Positions 1 to 14,100 are shown, counted from the first letter of the stretch. The stretch: 64,000 nt of DNA from Tomocerus qinae (GCA_020055645.1 CM034548.1:33096201-33160200); one strand, 5' to 3'. Numbers and translations: made by a program. The notes: a model not told the origin generated them from the letters alone.

Positions 1-424
1 GTTTACGCAGTAAGATTCATTAGTTTGCTTATTCATTATTACAGCAACTGAAAATTTCTGACAGTTGACATTGCGTTATGTAGTTTGAAATAATGGTGAT
101 AACCATAGTTGTAAATATATTAAGTTGTAAGTCATAAGTAGGATTTACTTTTGTTAGTAGAAATAAAATACAGTTTTACTATAGCTTCAGTGCCCATTTC
201 CATTTAATAAATTTTGCATACAATTAAGCCTTAATTTTAGTTAAAAACCTTAAACTTGATGAAAAATAACTGTACCGTATAATTTTTCTTTTCTAACAGT
301 ATCTTTTGTGGATTTGCTTACGGTGTGAAAAATAAATTGTGATACCGGATTCCCAGTAACCGAAGAACTGGCGTGGAATTAGAATAAAATATAGGAAATA
401 TTTTACAGCCATATTACTACAACA
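1..424 (+). other. Rab21 upstream region and probable 5' UTR
   Basis: AT-rich sequence before the Rab21 start. A pyrimidine-rich run ending in AG at 299-300 could be the acceptor of a 5' UTR intron, so the leader would begin at about 301. I see no clear promoter element. Confidence 0.35.
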
Positions 425-1356
425 ATGGGTACAAATATGACCGGTTCGTCTTCGAGATCTTTCAACTTCAAAGTTGTATTACTTGGAGAAGGCTGCGTTG
501 GTAAAACTTCTTTGGTGCTTCGATATGTTGAAGATAAATTTAATGATAAACATATCACAACATTGCAAGTAAGTCTATTCAGATTTATCTTAAGTATATA
601 AAGAAATAAAGTTATGATTGAAAATATTGTGGAAATTAATCCTGCTTTTGTAATTGTTTTTAGGCTTCGTTTTTGCAAAAGAAGATCAATTTGTCCGGTC
701 GTCGAATACAACTGGCTATTTGGGACACGGCTGGACAGGAAAGATTTCATGCTCTTGGACCAATTTATTACCGGGATGCTAATGGAGCGGTGTTAGTTTA
801 CGATATAACTGATAAGGATTCGTTTGAAAAGGTAAAGGTTTCCCACTACACAAAATAAACATTGACAAATTAAATATTTTTGAAGATATAAAATCTTGTG
901 ATAATTTTAAAATGTTTGCTGTATGGGTTTAAAAGGTTAAAAATTGGGTGAAAGAATTAAAGAAAATGCTGGGTAATGATATTTGCCTTTCGATTGCCGG
1001 TAACAAGACTGATCTGGAAAAGCAAAGGACTGTAACTGCTGAAGAAGCAGAACAGTAAGTAGCTAATAAGTCAAAGTTATTTTTATCTCGTGGGTTAATG
1101 GGTCATTAGTAATACAACTTTTATTATTAACTATTGTTTTCCTTTCAGTTATGCAACTTTGGTTGGTGCTCGACATTTCCATACGTCAGCCAAGTTAAAT
1201 CATAACATTGAGGAAGTATTTCTAGATTTAAGTGAGCGAATGGTGTCCGCTTCGGAAGGAGCAGTTAGAGGAAAACCCTCTGGACGACAAAATGTTCTAG
1301 TAGTGGAACAAGATTCAAACATTCCTCCTCCGGTGAAATCAGGATGCTGTGGCTAA
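425..1356 (+). CDS. Rab21: Rab21 small GTPase (four exons, complete)
   Basis: Four coding exons join in frame: 425-568, 664-831, 936-1054, 1149-1356 (639 nt, 212 aa). All introns are short (95-104 nt) with GT-AG ends. The protein has every Ras-superfamily motif: P-loop GEGCVGKTS (residues 21-29), switch [11 protein letters not shown] (68-76), the NKTD base-binding motif (127-130), the TSAK motif in the last exon, and a C-terminal GCCG with two cysteines for geranylgeranylation. The run [14 protein letters not shown] after switch II is typical of Rab21. Family members act on early endosomes in endocytosis and integrin traffic; that role comes from the family, not from this sequence. The length is close to vertebrate Rab21 (about 225 aa). 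The ATG at 425 is the first in frame and leaves the usual short variable N-terminus. A CTTTTCTAACAG acceptor-like run at 289-300 suggests a 5' UTR intron. Confidence 0.96.
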
Positions 1357-1694
1357 GTTGTTTCAATTCCTGTAAATGTTCCCTTCAAACACTACTGTCA
1401 TCTTTCTACCAAAGTAATTCAATAATCACCTATTTGCTGGCCTATATGCGCTATGCGCATCCTATTTATCCAATTACTCAGTATACTTTAACTGTCGTCA
1501 CAATTGCAATGTTAGATAATTCTCTCGTCCAGCCAAATGAATAATCCGTTGTGAGTTTAGATTAGGTTTTGTGTATCTTTTGGGTACTTCATTATGATAG
1601 ATTGAGGTGTAAATACCCTAATAACTTTTCTTAACGTAAACAAAGTTCAATTTTTGAGTATATAATTAAGAAATGTGTTAACTGATTCCTTGTC

Positions 1695-1700
1695 AATAAA
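1695..1700 (+). terminator. Candidate polyadenylation signal of Rab21
   Basis: AATAAA lies 339 bases after the Rab21 stop and is the first canonical hexamer downstream. A second AATAAA sits near 1784. Either could set the 3' end. Confidence 0.4.
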
Positions 1701-3410
1701 AAAGGATTTCCTAATTTAGTGTTTCTATTTTAGTAATTTGTCAAAGTATTATCAGTGTGCAGCCTAGGCATTTTTAGAAGTGTAAATAAAATTAACGAGC
1801 TATCAAAATGCGGGTAGTAAAGAACATACCTGCGGAGAGGTTTACTCCTGTTTAGTTGAATGTTTTATAGTATTCACAGGTTTGGTCCTTCCAATCTCTT
1901 TCTATTCAAAGTGATATATATTTAGCAGTTATCTGTTCAAAGGTGGGGAAAGAATAAAATACAACAACGGAAAGCAATCATTTTACGCATCTTGAAATTT
2001 AATAAATGTTAACGACCGTAGACTATATAGTATCAATTCTACTTTTTATTATCGTTTATTTTGAATGTATTACAAACCCCAGAATCGAAATAATATATGA
2101 AACTATATCAATCAATAATAATATACCAATTAATATGCATATAATGATTTGTCTTCAATACTACAACACATACCTATATAAATATGGCTTCTCACAAACA
2201 ACAATCGATGAAAAATAAATGTACATACTTATACATAATAGTTATATCTGATGGATTTCAATGTATAGCTTAGAATTTGAAATTTAATCGAAAACAAATG
2301 TTACAGCTTACTACATACTATGTAAACTAATAATAGTAATAAGTTTGTAATTTTGTTACTGTGTTGTGTTATTTATACGATCAGTATCTTTTTACGCTTT
2401 ACTGAAATATAGAAAATAACACTAGTATTAGACGTGTTAATCATTATTTGATTTTATGTATTTGATTGTATTATTATTTTGAAGTTCTATTTATGTACCT
2501 TTCTTGTCAATCGTTTGTAGATGCTAACTACTTTATGTTTATCTAGAAAGCATATCATAAAGTATATTAATCCAATTAACATCTAGTCTCAAACCTTATC
2601 AATGGTTTCTTCCCCGATGAAATAAACCTTGTCTGGCTATGGGTATTTAGTATAAAACGGTAAATTACTAAATACCTGTGAACACATGCAAATAATTGTA
2701 ACATGCAAAATATTCTAGAATAGTTATTCATGTTAATGTAATGTGTAGGTCTTTAGTTTAGGTTAGCTTAGCACTTGTAAAATATACTTTATAGAAAATT
2801 AGCCCGAATTTGTGTCAATCAAAAATGTTGTGTACGTGTCTATGGGACACGTGAAGTGCGTAATTTACATGAATAAACTAAATCATTTAAATCGTTAAAA
2901 TCAAAATCATTAAAATATTATGCCAAGCGTATGGAAGTTTAGAGATTATGATTTCTTACACTTATTGGTATTGGTTTAGGCATTACCTTTCTTATTACTG
3001 AACAGACAACAAAATATTAATAAATTCCCTTCTATCTTCAAAATGAAATACTTTGATGACTGGAAAGTAAACTTATAACGTTTAATTGGAATCGATATTT
3101 GGTCAATATTGTAGCAAAAACATTGGCAAATATTTTGCAATTCGAGCCATTAGAATATTATCTTTATTAATAATGGATGAATCTTTTTTAGTATTTAAAA
3201 CTTGTAGCGTGGAAATTTTGTTTCACATATTCTTAAATTGTTTTCTCAAACGAAAATTTTAAATTATCGTTTCAATATGGAGTATAATATTTATATGCCG
3301 TTTTTAGTAAACATTTATGTACTTAAAATAAATACCTACATCTTCCCGAGTGGCAACTAATTTTTATTTGTATGTATGTGTACCATTCTGTTAAAACAAG
3401 AGCGACGACA

Positions 3411-3797
3411 CTGTACCATCGTTTGACTCTTCTTGTAAAGTCCTTTTACAAATCATCCGTTGGCCAACAAAACATTTACCCGACCGTAACACAATAAGTG
3501 GATATATTTACATTGTATGAGAATCCACTCCCACATTAGTACACCGATGATACCCGTTTTAGCGGGTAATACACATTTAGTAAAATCCGAATTTTTACAG
3601 TTTAGTCGGAAAATTCGGATTTTATCAAATGTTTGTTACCCGCTTAGGCGGGTATTATTGGTGAGCTAATTTCTGGTGGGAGTGGATTCGAATACAGTGT
3701 ATATGCACTTATTGTGTTGCATTCGGATAAATGTTTTGTTGGCCAGCGGGTGATTTGATAAACGACATTACAAGAAGAGTCCAACGATGCATTGTAC
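3411..3797. mobile_element. Foldback (long inverted-repeat) element
   Basis: Nearly the whole 387 bases form one imperfect palindrome with arms of about 190 nt. The left arm starts near CTGTACCATCGTTTGACTC and the right arm ends with the reverse complement of a matching run. Both arms carry CTCTTCTTGTAA, GGCCAACAAAACATTTA, CACAATAAGTG, ATCCACTCCCAC, AGCGGGTAA and AAAATCCGAATTTT in the same order. There is no coding capacity. The arm motif with GGCCAACAAAACATTT recurs in diverged form at the ends of the 39271-40185 element, so this is a family. No target-site duplication is obvious. Confidence 0.8.
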
Positions 3798-5621
3798 CTT
3801 GCATTATTTTTTGTATAGAAGTTGCAAAATAGCTATCTTCATAATTATTGCATCATGGTGATGATCCTTGACATGTATGTACCATATATATTTGTTTCTT
3901 GTTTTCAATAACTAAACGCCAATAGTGCAATCTCCAATAATCACAATCGCCTTGAAGTTTATTATTACTATTATTTGTCTGGGCATAGTAACGTTGGTAT
4001 TACAATGATTTTGTATAGCTATTTGGGCTTTTATAAGAATTTATATCATTTAATTGGTCAATTATTAAATATACTTCATAGGTTTTTGGTTTAAATGAAA
4101 TGCTCCAGACAGAATGTAAAGGTATTTGATACCCGTAATAAGATGACAACCATGCAGTTCCATGTAAATTTAAATATACTATGCTCAAGCGAGGATTTCA
4201 TATAGGTATGCATGACCTAAATAGTAATACCAATTTAACGGAGTGGGTAATATTTCCTGCCAGTGAATTTATAGATGGAATGAATTTAAATTTCTATATA
4301 TTAGATATGAGAAAAGATATGTTCCTGTAATTCTCAAATTTTGTTGATATATTTATGATATTATATTCGTATATAAAACTCAAAGTTCTTTTGTACAGTT
4401 GTAAATAAGTAACTGGCTAATCGAAATCTGAATTGGTAGCGACTCGGCTTATTTTGGGAGTAAGGCAATTATGAAATAAGTTGTCTTCGGTGCTAACTTA
4501 ATTAAAACGGAGGCACGCAACTTAATTCGTTTGTAACTGATTAAGTGGCACTTGAATAAACCCGAACTAATGAATGTTACTACCATCCATCCACATTATC
4601 CTTTGCCCATATGCTGATGCTTTGACAAATAAATGAACTTCTAGGAAACAGGATTGTGAGGCATGCTTTAATGATGGTAATACGCAACAATATTTCAATT
4701 CCCAATTACAATGATTTTACAGAATTTTAGAAAGTATGTACTTATCTTGATAATTGCTAGAATTACTACGTTTAACATGAGAACATTCATGAAGAGTGAT
4801 CCAAAACCACTCACAACAATCAGCATGAAGATTCATTAACCTGGACAAGATATTTTGCTTCCAATGGTTTTCCATGTTTTGTAATTACTATATTATAGTA
4901 GGCATGTTATTATATGTTTATTTTGGACAGAGCAAAAGGCATTACAAGAGAAATGTACTACAGAAGAAGTTTGCAAATCCTTATAGACTATGACATAACT
5001 TGCTACTCAATTTTTAATTACTATTATTTAATCACTATAATCGAACTTGCTAATTATACTCACTTACGAAGAAAATCTTTTAGAACAGATTGGATACTGT
5101 TCTATTTTAGCTAGATTTTTTACCAGTTAGCAAGTCATTTCAACCTGGATTTTATTTTTCTTTAGTGGCTAAAATGATATCAGATAACCACCAGAACATT
5201 CATGCCTTTGCTACGCTTAAACCACAACCCCGTGGCCAGCAGAGCAGAGCAATCAGAGTTTGATGTTCTACATTTGTTCGATTGGTAAAGACGCTGATTC
5301 CAATAACGACTGAATTTGTCAGCATCTTGATTTAATCTAGTAATTTGACTGGTTGTCAAAATGCAATTAAGATGTTAATATTCTTTGCAAATAGCAGCAA
5401 GTATTAGAAGATACAGTAAACACGACCATGTGTTTTAACTATCCTAGAAATTACATTAAATATAGAATGACATACTTATTACTAGTTGTTTTCTAAAGCT
5501 ACAATTTGTATGCATATTACATTTAACTTTCTGTTTTACTCAAATGCAAATATTGTTGCAGCAATTGCCTCAAACATGATGATTTTTTCTTTGCAGCACG
5601 TAGATTTTACACAGGCCTTTC

Positions 5622-8095
5622 TTAAGCAAGACAGGATGGGTCAAAAACGGCTTTTCTCAAGGCTGCCTTAGCAGCAGATGTTTGGTAACACTCTTCAATA
5701 AAGTCCCTTGGGAAAAAATATTGGCCCACCTCCCCAGTTGGGCAAGGTAGCGGTTCCAGGGCCTTGATGGTCTCCTCGATGTCGTCATACATAATATGAG
5801 TCATTTCCTCCAATTCCTGGATTGAAAAGTTTTTACCTTTCGATTCTCGCAAGGCTTTTACAACGGCGAAAGTCCAGTAGGACTGATATAATTTTATCCC
5901 TGATACCAAAATATGATTTTAATTTTAGTATGTTTATGTTCCTCAATTGAATAAATAGGAAGTGTCTTCCTTACCCAAGTCCGACAACGGTCTCTCAGGA
6001 GTTCCAAGCTGCCCTTCTCTACGGGAAATTTCGTAGCTGATCTGAATCATGAGCATCCCGTACCCATTTTGCTGGTAAGGAGGGAACACCAGGATGCAAG
6101 ACAGATTGTACAATGCCACCTCCGGATCCCTACCCTTTGAGAAGTAAGCTGCAATGCACCACTTGTTGCCTTTCTTTTCACAGAGCACGTAGTAGTAGAA
6201 GTCGTTGACAGTGTACACCGTCTCCTTGTGCTGGATGAACAACTTGCTCACCAGACTAAGATTTTGGCAGAAAATCTTTGCCTTGTTACCTGCCACTTGC
6301 CAAACTGAGACATCATCCTAAAATGTAGTTATAATACAATTTTTTAGTTTTCATAGTTTTATCATATTGTCCTCCAGGAAGGACATTTGGAGTCACATCG
6401 GCTTATCAAACCATGAATAGGTTGATACAATACCGAAATCCTTAATGCCCAATGACATTTGAGATTGGTTGTAAAGATATGCGAAATTCTTGCTCCCAAG
6501 TGTAAACGGCAAGACTAAAACGCCTCATCCTAGAGTGGGCGCCCACCCACCCCATCCTTAGATTAGGTTAGATTATGATAAATTAGAGGTTAGGTTTGTA
6601 GGGTGGTGCGGGGTGGGGTGGGGCACCCTAAGACGAGCCTTTAATCTGGCTGCTGCAAGTGTAAATCCAGAGGCGAATGTAAATAAATGATAGAATACCT
6701 GCTAGGATTAAGCTGTAAGATATAACATAAAGCAATTCCATATTCTAATCATTATTTATTTTGTACACTATTACCAAGTAAATATTGTAGTCTTCACGAA
6801 GGTGGAATTAAAACTTCTCGGTAAAATGAGTGAAAAATATAATCAATAAACGTAGACAATGTTGGAGACATTATGATTGGGATAAAATATAGTTGGAATA
6901 GGACTTACCTTGAGATAGATCTGTGTACCAGGCGGATTTTTCGCTTTACAGTCCCCCAAATGATGGCAAAATGTGCTTGCTTCAAGCATGTACTTGCAAC
7001 AGTATTGGCATACGAACAAATGTTCACTTTTCCCGTACTTGTCCGGATACTTAGAAGGGTACCACGTTTCTATCTCGAACATCCCAAACTGAAGCGTTTC
7101 GATCGTCTTCACAGCAGTGGGTTCCAATTGATACTGATGAAAACATTATTGTGGTTACCAATATATTAAATGCAGCATAAAGACTCTTAGCAGTTTCGGA
7201 ATAGGTGGTATTCATAGGTAAAATATGAAATGGAGAGTAATTGGGGTTCTAACATGCCCAAACTAACTTCTATAGTTATTAATGCCCTAAAAACTACGAG
7301 TTAATTTCTTTGGAAAATCTCCCATAATCTAATAAGATAAATTATTCCTTTCTACTGGTATTGTTATAATAAAGTCCAAATGAAACAAAGAGGTAATCGC
7401 ACTTTGTGTGTCATTACCTGGGAGTTACAACGTTCTGTATTAATATTGCAGGACAAGAACTTTTCAAAATGTAAAATTGTATTGTACTTACATCGCGATC
7501 TTCCTTGTCCAATTTCCTCTTGGGAGGCTCCTTGTTTAGTTGCATTTGCTGTTGGCGCTGTTTCACTGACTCAGAAATGCTTATGCCAAATACTTCCCCC
7601 GTAGCAGAAGTTACGGCAGATTCACTTTCACTTTTAATTCTTTCCGACGTAACCCATTCGTCCAGTCGGGGATCCTCACCATAATAGTGGATGTAGTATT
7701 GATGCCATCCGCCACGTAATCGTCTTCTTTCCACAATTCTTGCTTTTACTGTAGAACAATATTTGAATTGAAATGACATGATGATTGTAACACTGTCATT
7801 TGCTTTATTTTACTTCAATGAAATTGAATAAATACTATAGATATATTAATTACAGAAGATTACGAATATTAGATTCAATAATGAGTTTCTCAAGTAGAAA
7901 GATTTCGAAATACGAGCAAAAGAATTAATACTGTGTACAGGATAGGTAGATTTAGGCCAAGAGTCAAATTCTCAAACTCTCCCTAGTAGAGAAAAAATAT
8001 TCCAGGAAAATGTAATTTAAAATAAATGAATTACCCCACTTTCCTCTTCTCAAAACAAGATATCCCGGACCTACTTTATGCAAAAGCACGTTCAT
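5622..8095 (-). CDS. MYST histone acetyltransferase, KAT8/MOF-like, copy 1
   Basis: Five exons read on the minus strand: 8035-8095, 7492-7748, 6909-7133, 5975-6317, 5622-5899 (1164 nt, 387 aa); phases 1, 0, 0, 1 all match. Domain order: N-terminal chromo-barrel (about 10-60, with DPRLDEWV); C2HC zinc finger C148, C151, H164, C168; MYST acetyltransferase fold. Key residues are present: K212 (autoacetylated lysine position), C255 in NLSCIL, acetyl-CoA loop Q263-QNGYG-268, E289 in TPERPLSD. The FCQNL run resembles KAT8/MOF more than Tip60. The enzyme class acetylates histone H4 and other nuclear proteins. The start was placed by homology with copy 2: the acceptor in CTACAG at 7749-7750 shows that the frame beginning at 7779 is not the true start, and ATG 8095 heads a homologous exon. 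It is shorter and more diverged than typical MOF. A coding upstream exon remains possible. Confidence 0.85.
6512..6657. repeat. GC-rich inverted repeat in an intron of MYST copy 1
   Basis: A left arm from AGACTAAAACGCCTCATCC to CCCACCCACCCC pairs imperfectly with a right arm ending GGTGGGGCACCCTAAGACG and GCCTTTAATCT. The element lies inside the intron 6318-6908. It looks like a small non-autonomous element (MITE). It stands out by its C/G-rich runs in an AT-rich setting. Confidence 0.55.
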
Positions 8096-8396
8096 GTTGT
8101 ACTGAAATGTCCAAAAACAATCTGATTAAATGTAATGTTATTGTGTACTTGTGGAGTATACTATTCAATAATACAGTTTTTCTTCGTACCAATAAAGACG
8201 AAGAAAGTTGTTGAGTTTTGGTTGATCTGTTTTCAGAAAGAAGGAGAAAATATATGAAATATCAAAGTGAAGACCAAATCAAATGGATACTCAATAAAAT
8301 AATGGAGTTATGTTGATATAGTTCAATTAGGTATAGATATGAGATAGAGACTTGAGTAAGTGACTGTGGTAACTCTTTCCAGTGAGTGATGCTTAC

Positions 8397-8443
8397 TCTG
8401 AAGATGGCAAATTCCAAATGCAGAGCATCAAATGGAATACGGG
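8397..8443 (-). other. Putative upstream exon of MYST copy 1
   Basis: On the minus strand a pyrimidine-rich run ends CTACCTAG just before 8443, and the sequence continues to a GTAAGC donor after 8397. The same block (TTGGAATTT and a few bases later GTAAGCATC) occurs upstream of copy 2 near 15378. It joins in frame to the exon holding the ATG at 8095, but no in-frame ATG is visible upstream, so it is more likely 5' UTR than coding. Confidence 0.4.
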
Positions 8444-11164
8444 CTAGGTAGAAATAACATGGCAGGGAAAGAGACGCTTTGACGTATGTGGATATGTATG
8501 GATGAAACGTAGTTCCAAGATCCAAATTACATATTTTTCTAAACCACTACCCACAGATGAGTATGCGTTAACTTTTCATAAGCCAAAACGAAGATTGCTA
8601 TAGAGTGTCTACTTGCCATGATCGTACAAATTTCGATGGAGCCACAGTTAACCAGTACACAAGATTAGATTCAGTTTAATATACATTAACTTGTAATAAC
8701 TTGTATTCCTTATGTTGATACACCTAAAGATCTACGGTTGGTAATGCTACTGCTTAATGCGTTGTCTCATAGTTTTTGGGGCGGAGATACTGTTGTCTGA
8801 ATAGCCTATACGACGAAGGAAAAGTATTATGTAAGCTAAAAGCTTCAATATGTTTGGCACAGCGGATTGCAAATATACATTTATATTTGCCTCTACATAT
8901 ATTTTCAATAGCTCTGTTCATTAGTTATGGTAGATATGCATTTGATCCTTTCGATTCGTAGAAAAAGTATTGTATATCATAAACAAACGACTTACGTGAT
9001 GTCTGAGAAACTAATAACTAATCTTTTTCACTTTACAATCTACATCTTCATTATGCTTTTTAGGAAAAACGTATCATTCCTATTATTTACACGATTTCCA
9101 GTGTATACTATAACTTAAAACAAACTTCTATGGCAAAAGATATAAATCCATGACTATCTTTACCTTTATTAGTTACACTAATAATGAATCTACTAGCATT
9201 GTCATCAACAGAATGCAGTGATGCATCTAGTAAAACAAATGAGTGCATGATCAAACGATGTTAGGATGTATTTTAGAGCTAATGCTATCCTAATTTTCTT
9301 TAAAGTACACGGCGGTTTCCTTATTATCATTTTTAACAATTGTCCGATGTCCCCCAATGATTGTATGTTTTGCTGTAAAAATGATTGCGTATAGAAAAGA
9401 TGTCGAGTGAGTGAATCATATAATAAATGTATTAGGATGGAAAAAATAGATCTTTGTCTGTAATGCTATGGATATATCTCATAGAGCGTCTGGAAAATCA
9501 GACATATCGAAACGGTGCTAGGGTGCGACCGAAACAAAACGGAATCGAATTACATTATATAAAGTACATCTACGGAGACTGCCAATTGAGACATAATAAT
9601 ACAACATCGTGGTGGGATTGAAAGAATTGTCAGGAATCAGCAATACTAATAATGGCATTAGAATTTCACCCTATTCCATTACCATCTGTATAATGAGTAC
9701 ATGATACTGACGAACGGCGACGCGACGACAGGTGCTCTTTGTATATGTAATGCTCAAGTCGTCCTATAATTATTTCATCATGTACCTAGGTATTCCTAGT
9801 ATAAAGAAATAGATCCTTTCATCAACTCTCTGAAAGAGCAACAGACATATGTAATTGTCAAATGATCTCTGAAAAATGCTTACATAAGTTTCGTTATCGT
9901 TAAATATGTCCTGAGTGAGAAAAACAAAAGCGTCAAATGTCACATTATTATGTCTACGGCGTCATTGGTCATTGTATAAGACCTGAAGTTACTTAAGCGT
10001 ACTTACCTATTGTATTGTGTCAGCTCTCTTGTTGCGAATAATGTGTCTCCACTTCTTAGGATCTGTAGAATAGACGATTTAGGTACAAACAAATGAAAAG
10101 TCCTATATACAAATGTATTTACAGACACAGCAGTGCTACGATTCTTTTATCGGTTCGTCGTTTTACAAAATGTCATATTTGATTGTGTTATATAACCTCC
10201 TGCATTGAAACCCCACTTGTGTTTACATAAAATTGGCAATTATGGTGAACTGCGGCTACCCCAGATCAGTTACATATGACGTTAAAGTATCGATCCTGTA
10301 TTTGACATTTTATCATAACTTAATACCATGTATGTAAATGCAACAGTGAATACCTGACAGTTTTGTTGAGAATATCTAGTCAACAACTTTTACGAATGTT
10401 TTCAGTTGTCACGACTTACATCAATCCATATGAATATGCAACTCTAAATCTATATGATCTTATATAGTTAATAAGCTATATAACTTATAATGAGGTCATA
10501 TTTATGATAAAAACGAACCTATACTTTTGAATGTTATGTACAAAGACAATATCTTGCATGCAAATGCTAGATGGTTGAGGGAGGGCGTGCAATAGAGCTC
10601 GAGACTTTCCCGTAATCTATAATTTCAACCCTCTTGCTCTCGCTTTTGAAGTTTGCTGCAAACTTTTGTTCAATTTTAAGCCTTTTGTATTCATTCTCCG
10701 TTGGATTTTTATGCTTTTGTTAATTTTCTAAGAAACATGTGATTGTTGAAAATACATACTTATGAAACTAACTATCTTCATCATTCACTTTTAAAGCATT
10801 CTTTTTATTTTCTTTCAATGAAATTTACACGTAAATGCAATGGAATCATGAGACCGCATATTTTCATGTATATCTACATATTAATATTACACACACAAAT
10901 CATGCTCATATACTTTTGAAGTACAGATTCAATATTTATATCCAAAGACAATCGTCTTGCATGATAATATCATCATTTTTCCACTTCTACTTTCTCCATT
11001 TCCACTTTTTACATAGGAGATACAACATTACGTAAATATCATTTCGCACAAATACATTTTTCACTACAATTGACTACGAATTCATCTCGTCGACATCTCT
11101 GATGTTTATAGATGGACGTTTAAGCTTAAGCCAGGATCTTCGGCTTTCATCAACTTTTTCCCAC
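8444..11164. other. Spacer between the two MYST genes
   Basis: AT-rich DNA with no recognisable gene. It must hold the promoter of copy 1 and the 3' UTR of copy 2; a minus-strand AATAAA at 10803-10808 lies about 360 bases after the copy 2 stop. Short open frames at 8776-9118 and 10835-11035 show no family features. Confidence 0.45.
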
Positions 11165-14100
11165 TTAGGGAAGGGAGATAGAGGTGGCGAGTCGTCGGCG
11201 TAAGCCAGGGCCGTTGTTGACCCAAATAAAGTGGCGTTGGTCAAACATGATTTTCCAGTGATTAGACTCCTCGTCCAGTTTCTTGAAGTACTCATCGATG
11301 ATAGCAATGTCCAAGAAGAAACAGCCATATCTGCCACGGCAAGTTTTCGGTTCTATCAAATTCATAGCGGTGAGAACATCTTCTTGGGCAATAAAGGTCT
11401 TTGCGGACAATTGAGCCACTGTAAAGCATTTGCCATTAGCTTCTTTCATCACCTTCAGAATTGCGTAGACCCAGTATGCAACGTAGGATCTCTGTCCTAA
11501 AATGGGAATAGTACCTTTTAGTTACTCATTTCGCTAATTATAATATCCAGAAGAATTTTCCTAACCTAAGATTGACAACGGCTTCTCCGGTCTTCCAACT
11601 CTTCCTTCTCGTTTGGACATTTCATAACTCATTTGAATCATGAAAGCTCCAATTCCCCTTTTACGATAATGGGGGAATGTAAGGAGGCTCGACAAGTTGT
11701 GATGTCTAAAGTGTTTATCCTTCGAGAAGTAGGCAGCGATAGCCCACTTGTCACCTTTTGCCTCACAGACCACGTAGTAGTAGAAGAACTGGGTCGAGTA
11801 CACCATTCCCTTGTTTTTAATAAACAACTTGCTCACCAGACCGAGATTTTGGCAGAATGTCCTTTCCGCTTCTCCATCAACTTCCCAAACTCCGATATTG
11901 TCCTTAAATCCCAGTAAGTAGATTCCGCATTAATAAAATTAGTATAACTAAATTGTTTAGCTTTTAAAGTTCTTCCAATCCTTCTCCAGACAATCTCCCA
12001 AACCTTGTCTCAACAGTAGCTACTTACGATTCTTACAGATAGTGGACAAGCTTATACTCAATTGTGTAGCTATCTATATAACTCTCTGCGACAAAATAGA
12101 TTTCCTCTTCTTGCTTTCACAATCCAAGTGACCAATTTGCATGACTTTGTACAATAATATATTTCGACTAGAAAAGAAATGAAATTATGGCTGGCAAAAA
12201 CATTTTCTTTATTCGTATGAATATGCAAATCTTTTGCCGGTCTAGTGATGCCCTGCTACTTCATTAGATTACGTTCCTTTCTATTTCTTTCTAATTCCTT
12301 TACCAGTTTTCTACATTTAAGTAAGTATGATACTACTCAACATAATTTCTGTGATAGGAATGGCTAAAAATATATTTGTATTACAGTACACGCATAGGAA
12401 CTACTTCATCCCGAATTCTTGTTAGAATAGTTGTAAATTAACCCTAAGCCCACAATGCAATGCTACTACATGAACATGCGTAAAAATAATTTGGCTCTTG
12501 AAATAAGGAAAACGATCAAATTATTGGTCATTTAAAAATCGTAAATCTGCTAGTAGAAAGCCCTGAATCATAGTAATACAGGAAATACGAGATATTAACC
12601 TATGTTGACAAATATTCTTTATCCCCTACTATTATTGCAAAGTATGGATGTATTGGACTTGTCAGAATTGAATAAACTTTTACTTTACACTGGAGCAATA
12701 CATTTCAGTATGAGAGTAAGTAGTAGCATTAGATCTAGGTAGATAGTATTTCTTGTATCATTTTCCCCCACATAACTCCTAAGTATTTCAATCATCACAT
12801 CTTCGATTTCGATACTAACAATGAGCCGAGACTGTTTTCAGAAGCGTGTATGTTCTATACTGTATCACTATATATATCGGTATAACTAAAGTAGCTCTTC
12901 GGTTATTTATTTGGTTACAAACTTCTTTATACTTCCTATTGGTAAACAAAACCTTACCATTAATAGTTATTTGATCTAAACAAGGTATAAGCAAATAGCA
13001 ACAATAAGAAATGACAGTTTTATGTCTGCTATTCGTTCAGCATCTCAAATTTGGTTTTGGTTTCACACAATATCAGAACATCTCAAACTGTCAAACGTCA
13101 AGATTTGATAATGCGTGTGGGATGTGGGGAATATGATACAAGAAGTACAACAATCAGTCAATGTGTATGTGTAGGCCTATGCATTCTTTGTTAGCGTTAA
13201 ACTTGACAATTACGACAAGTTCAATAAATGTATGCTTCGCAATAGTACTAGGGGATAACAGTAATAAGTACTTTTGTCATTCATAGTCTACGAGGTATAA
13301 TGTCTCCGTACCGTAAAAAATCTACCTGACAAGTTACCATAAACCCAAACATGGAATATTGGTAACCGAGAATTTTTTATCATTGCGTTCAATTCTTGTT
13401 TGGAGTAGTACATATTTAACTGCCTGAATTTAAAGTTTAATCATCTCAGGCTTCACTGCAATTGAAATTCGAAAACTTGACTAAAGTTAAATGTTACATG
13501 TATAATACAAATCTCTTTCTTTTCTGGACCCAATGTCAATGTAGCAGTTTTAGTATATTAGTATGAAGCGTAGAATGGTGCGTATTACATTGTAGCAATG
13601 CTATATACCCGGTCATGTCTGCCTGTGTGATTTCTGGTTGCGTTAGTAGTGCTTCATTCCAAACAGGAGATTGAGGGGATGCCCTCGCATAATGCACAAC
13701 AGAGTTGAATGAAAGCACTACCTGTTTGCCCAATCCTTCAAACAATGCTTTCTTTTCTACTTTCTACGACTATGAGCTGTGCATGCTGCAAACAATACTT
13801 TCTATTTACTGCAACTACCAGCTCTGCATTAGTGTGTTATCTTACATTATTGTATATATAAATGCACACTAAAGGAATTAATGTTTTCACTTATGTACCC
13901 CAAATCATACCTTTGTACGTAGATTGTAGTACATGAAGGTATGCGTTGGGGTAAGTGAAAACGTTAATTGCTAATTTATGAGATTATGATCCTTCACTAA
14001 ATGTTGATATGATATTTATAAGCAGAGTTTCTAAGAGTTGATTCAATGGTTCACGCTAGACATTTGCCTCTTCGAGATACTACTAGTATGATAGACATGC

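Larger units (their letters stand above)
1357..5621. other. Rab21 3' UTR then intergenic DNA
   Basis: AT-rich DNA between Rab21 and the end of the first MYST gene. Short open frames here (such as 2006-2218 and 4914-5114) have AT-biased composition and no family resemblance. Apart from the foldback element at 3411-3797 I see nothing. The two flanking genes converge, so both 3' UTRs fall here. Confidence 0.5.

Noticed and set aside
7749-7779. ATG at 7779 as the start of MYST copy 1
   Set aside because: A good acceptor (TTCTACAG) lies just inside, at the same codon as in copy 2, and a homologous ATG exon exists at 8035-8095. The 7779 ATG is intronic.
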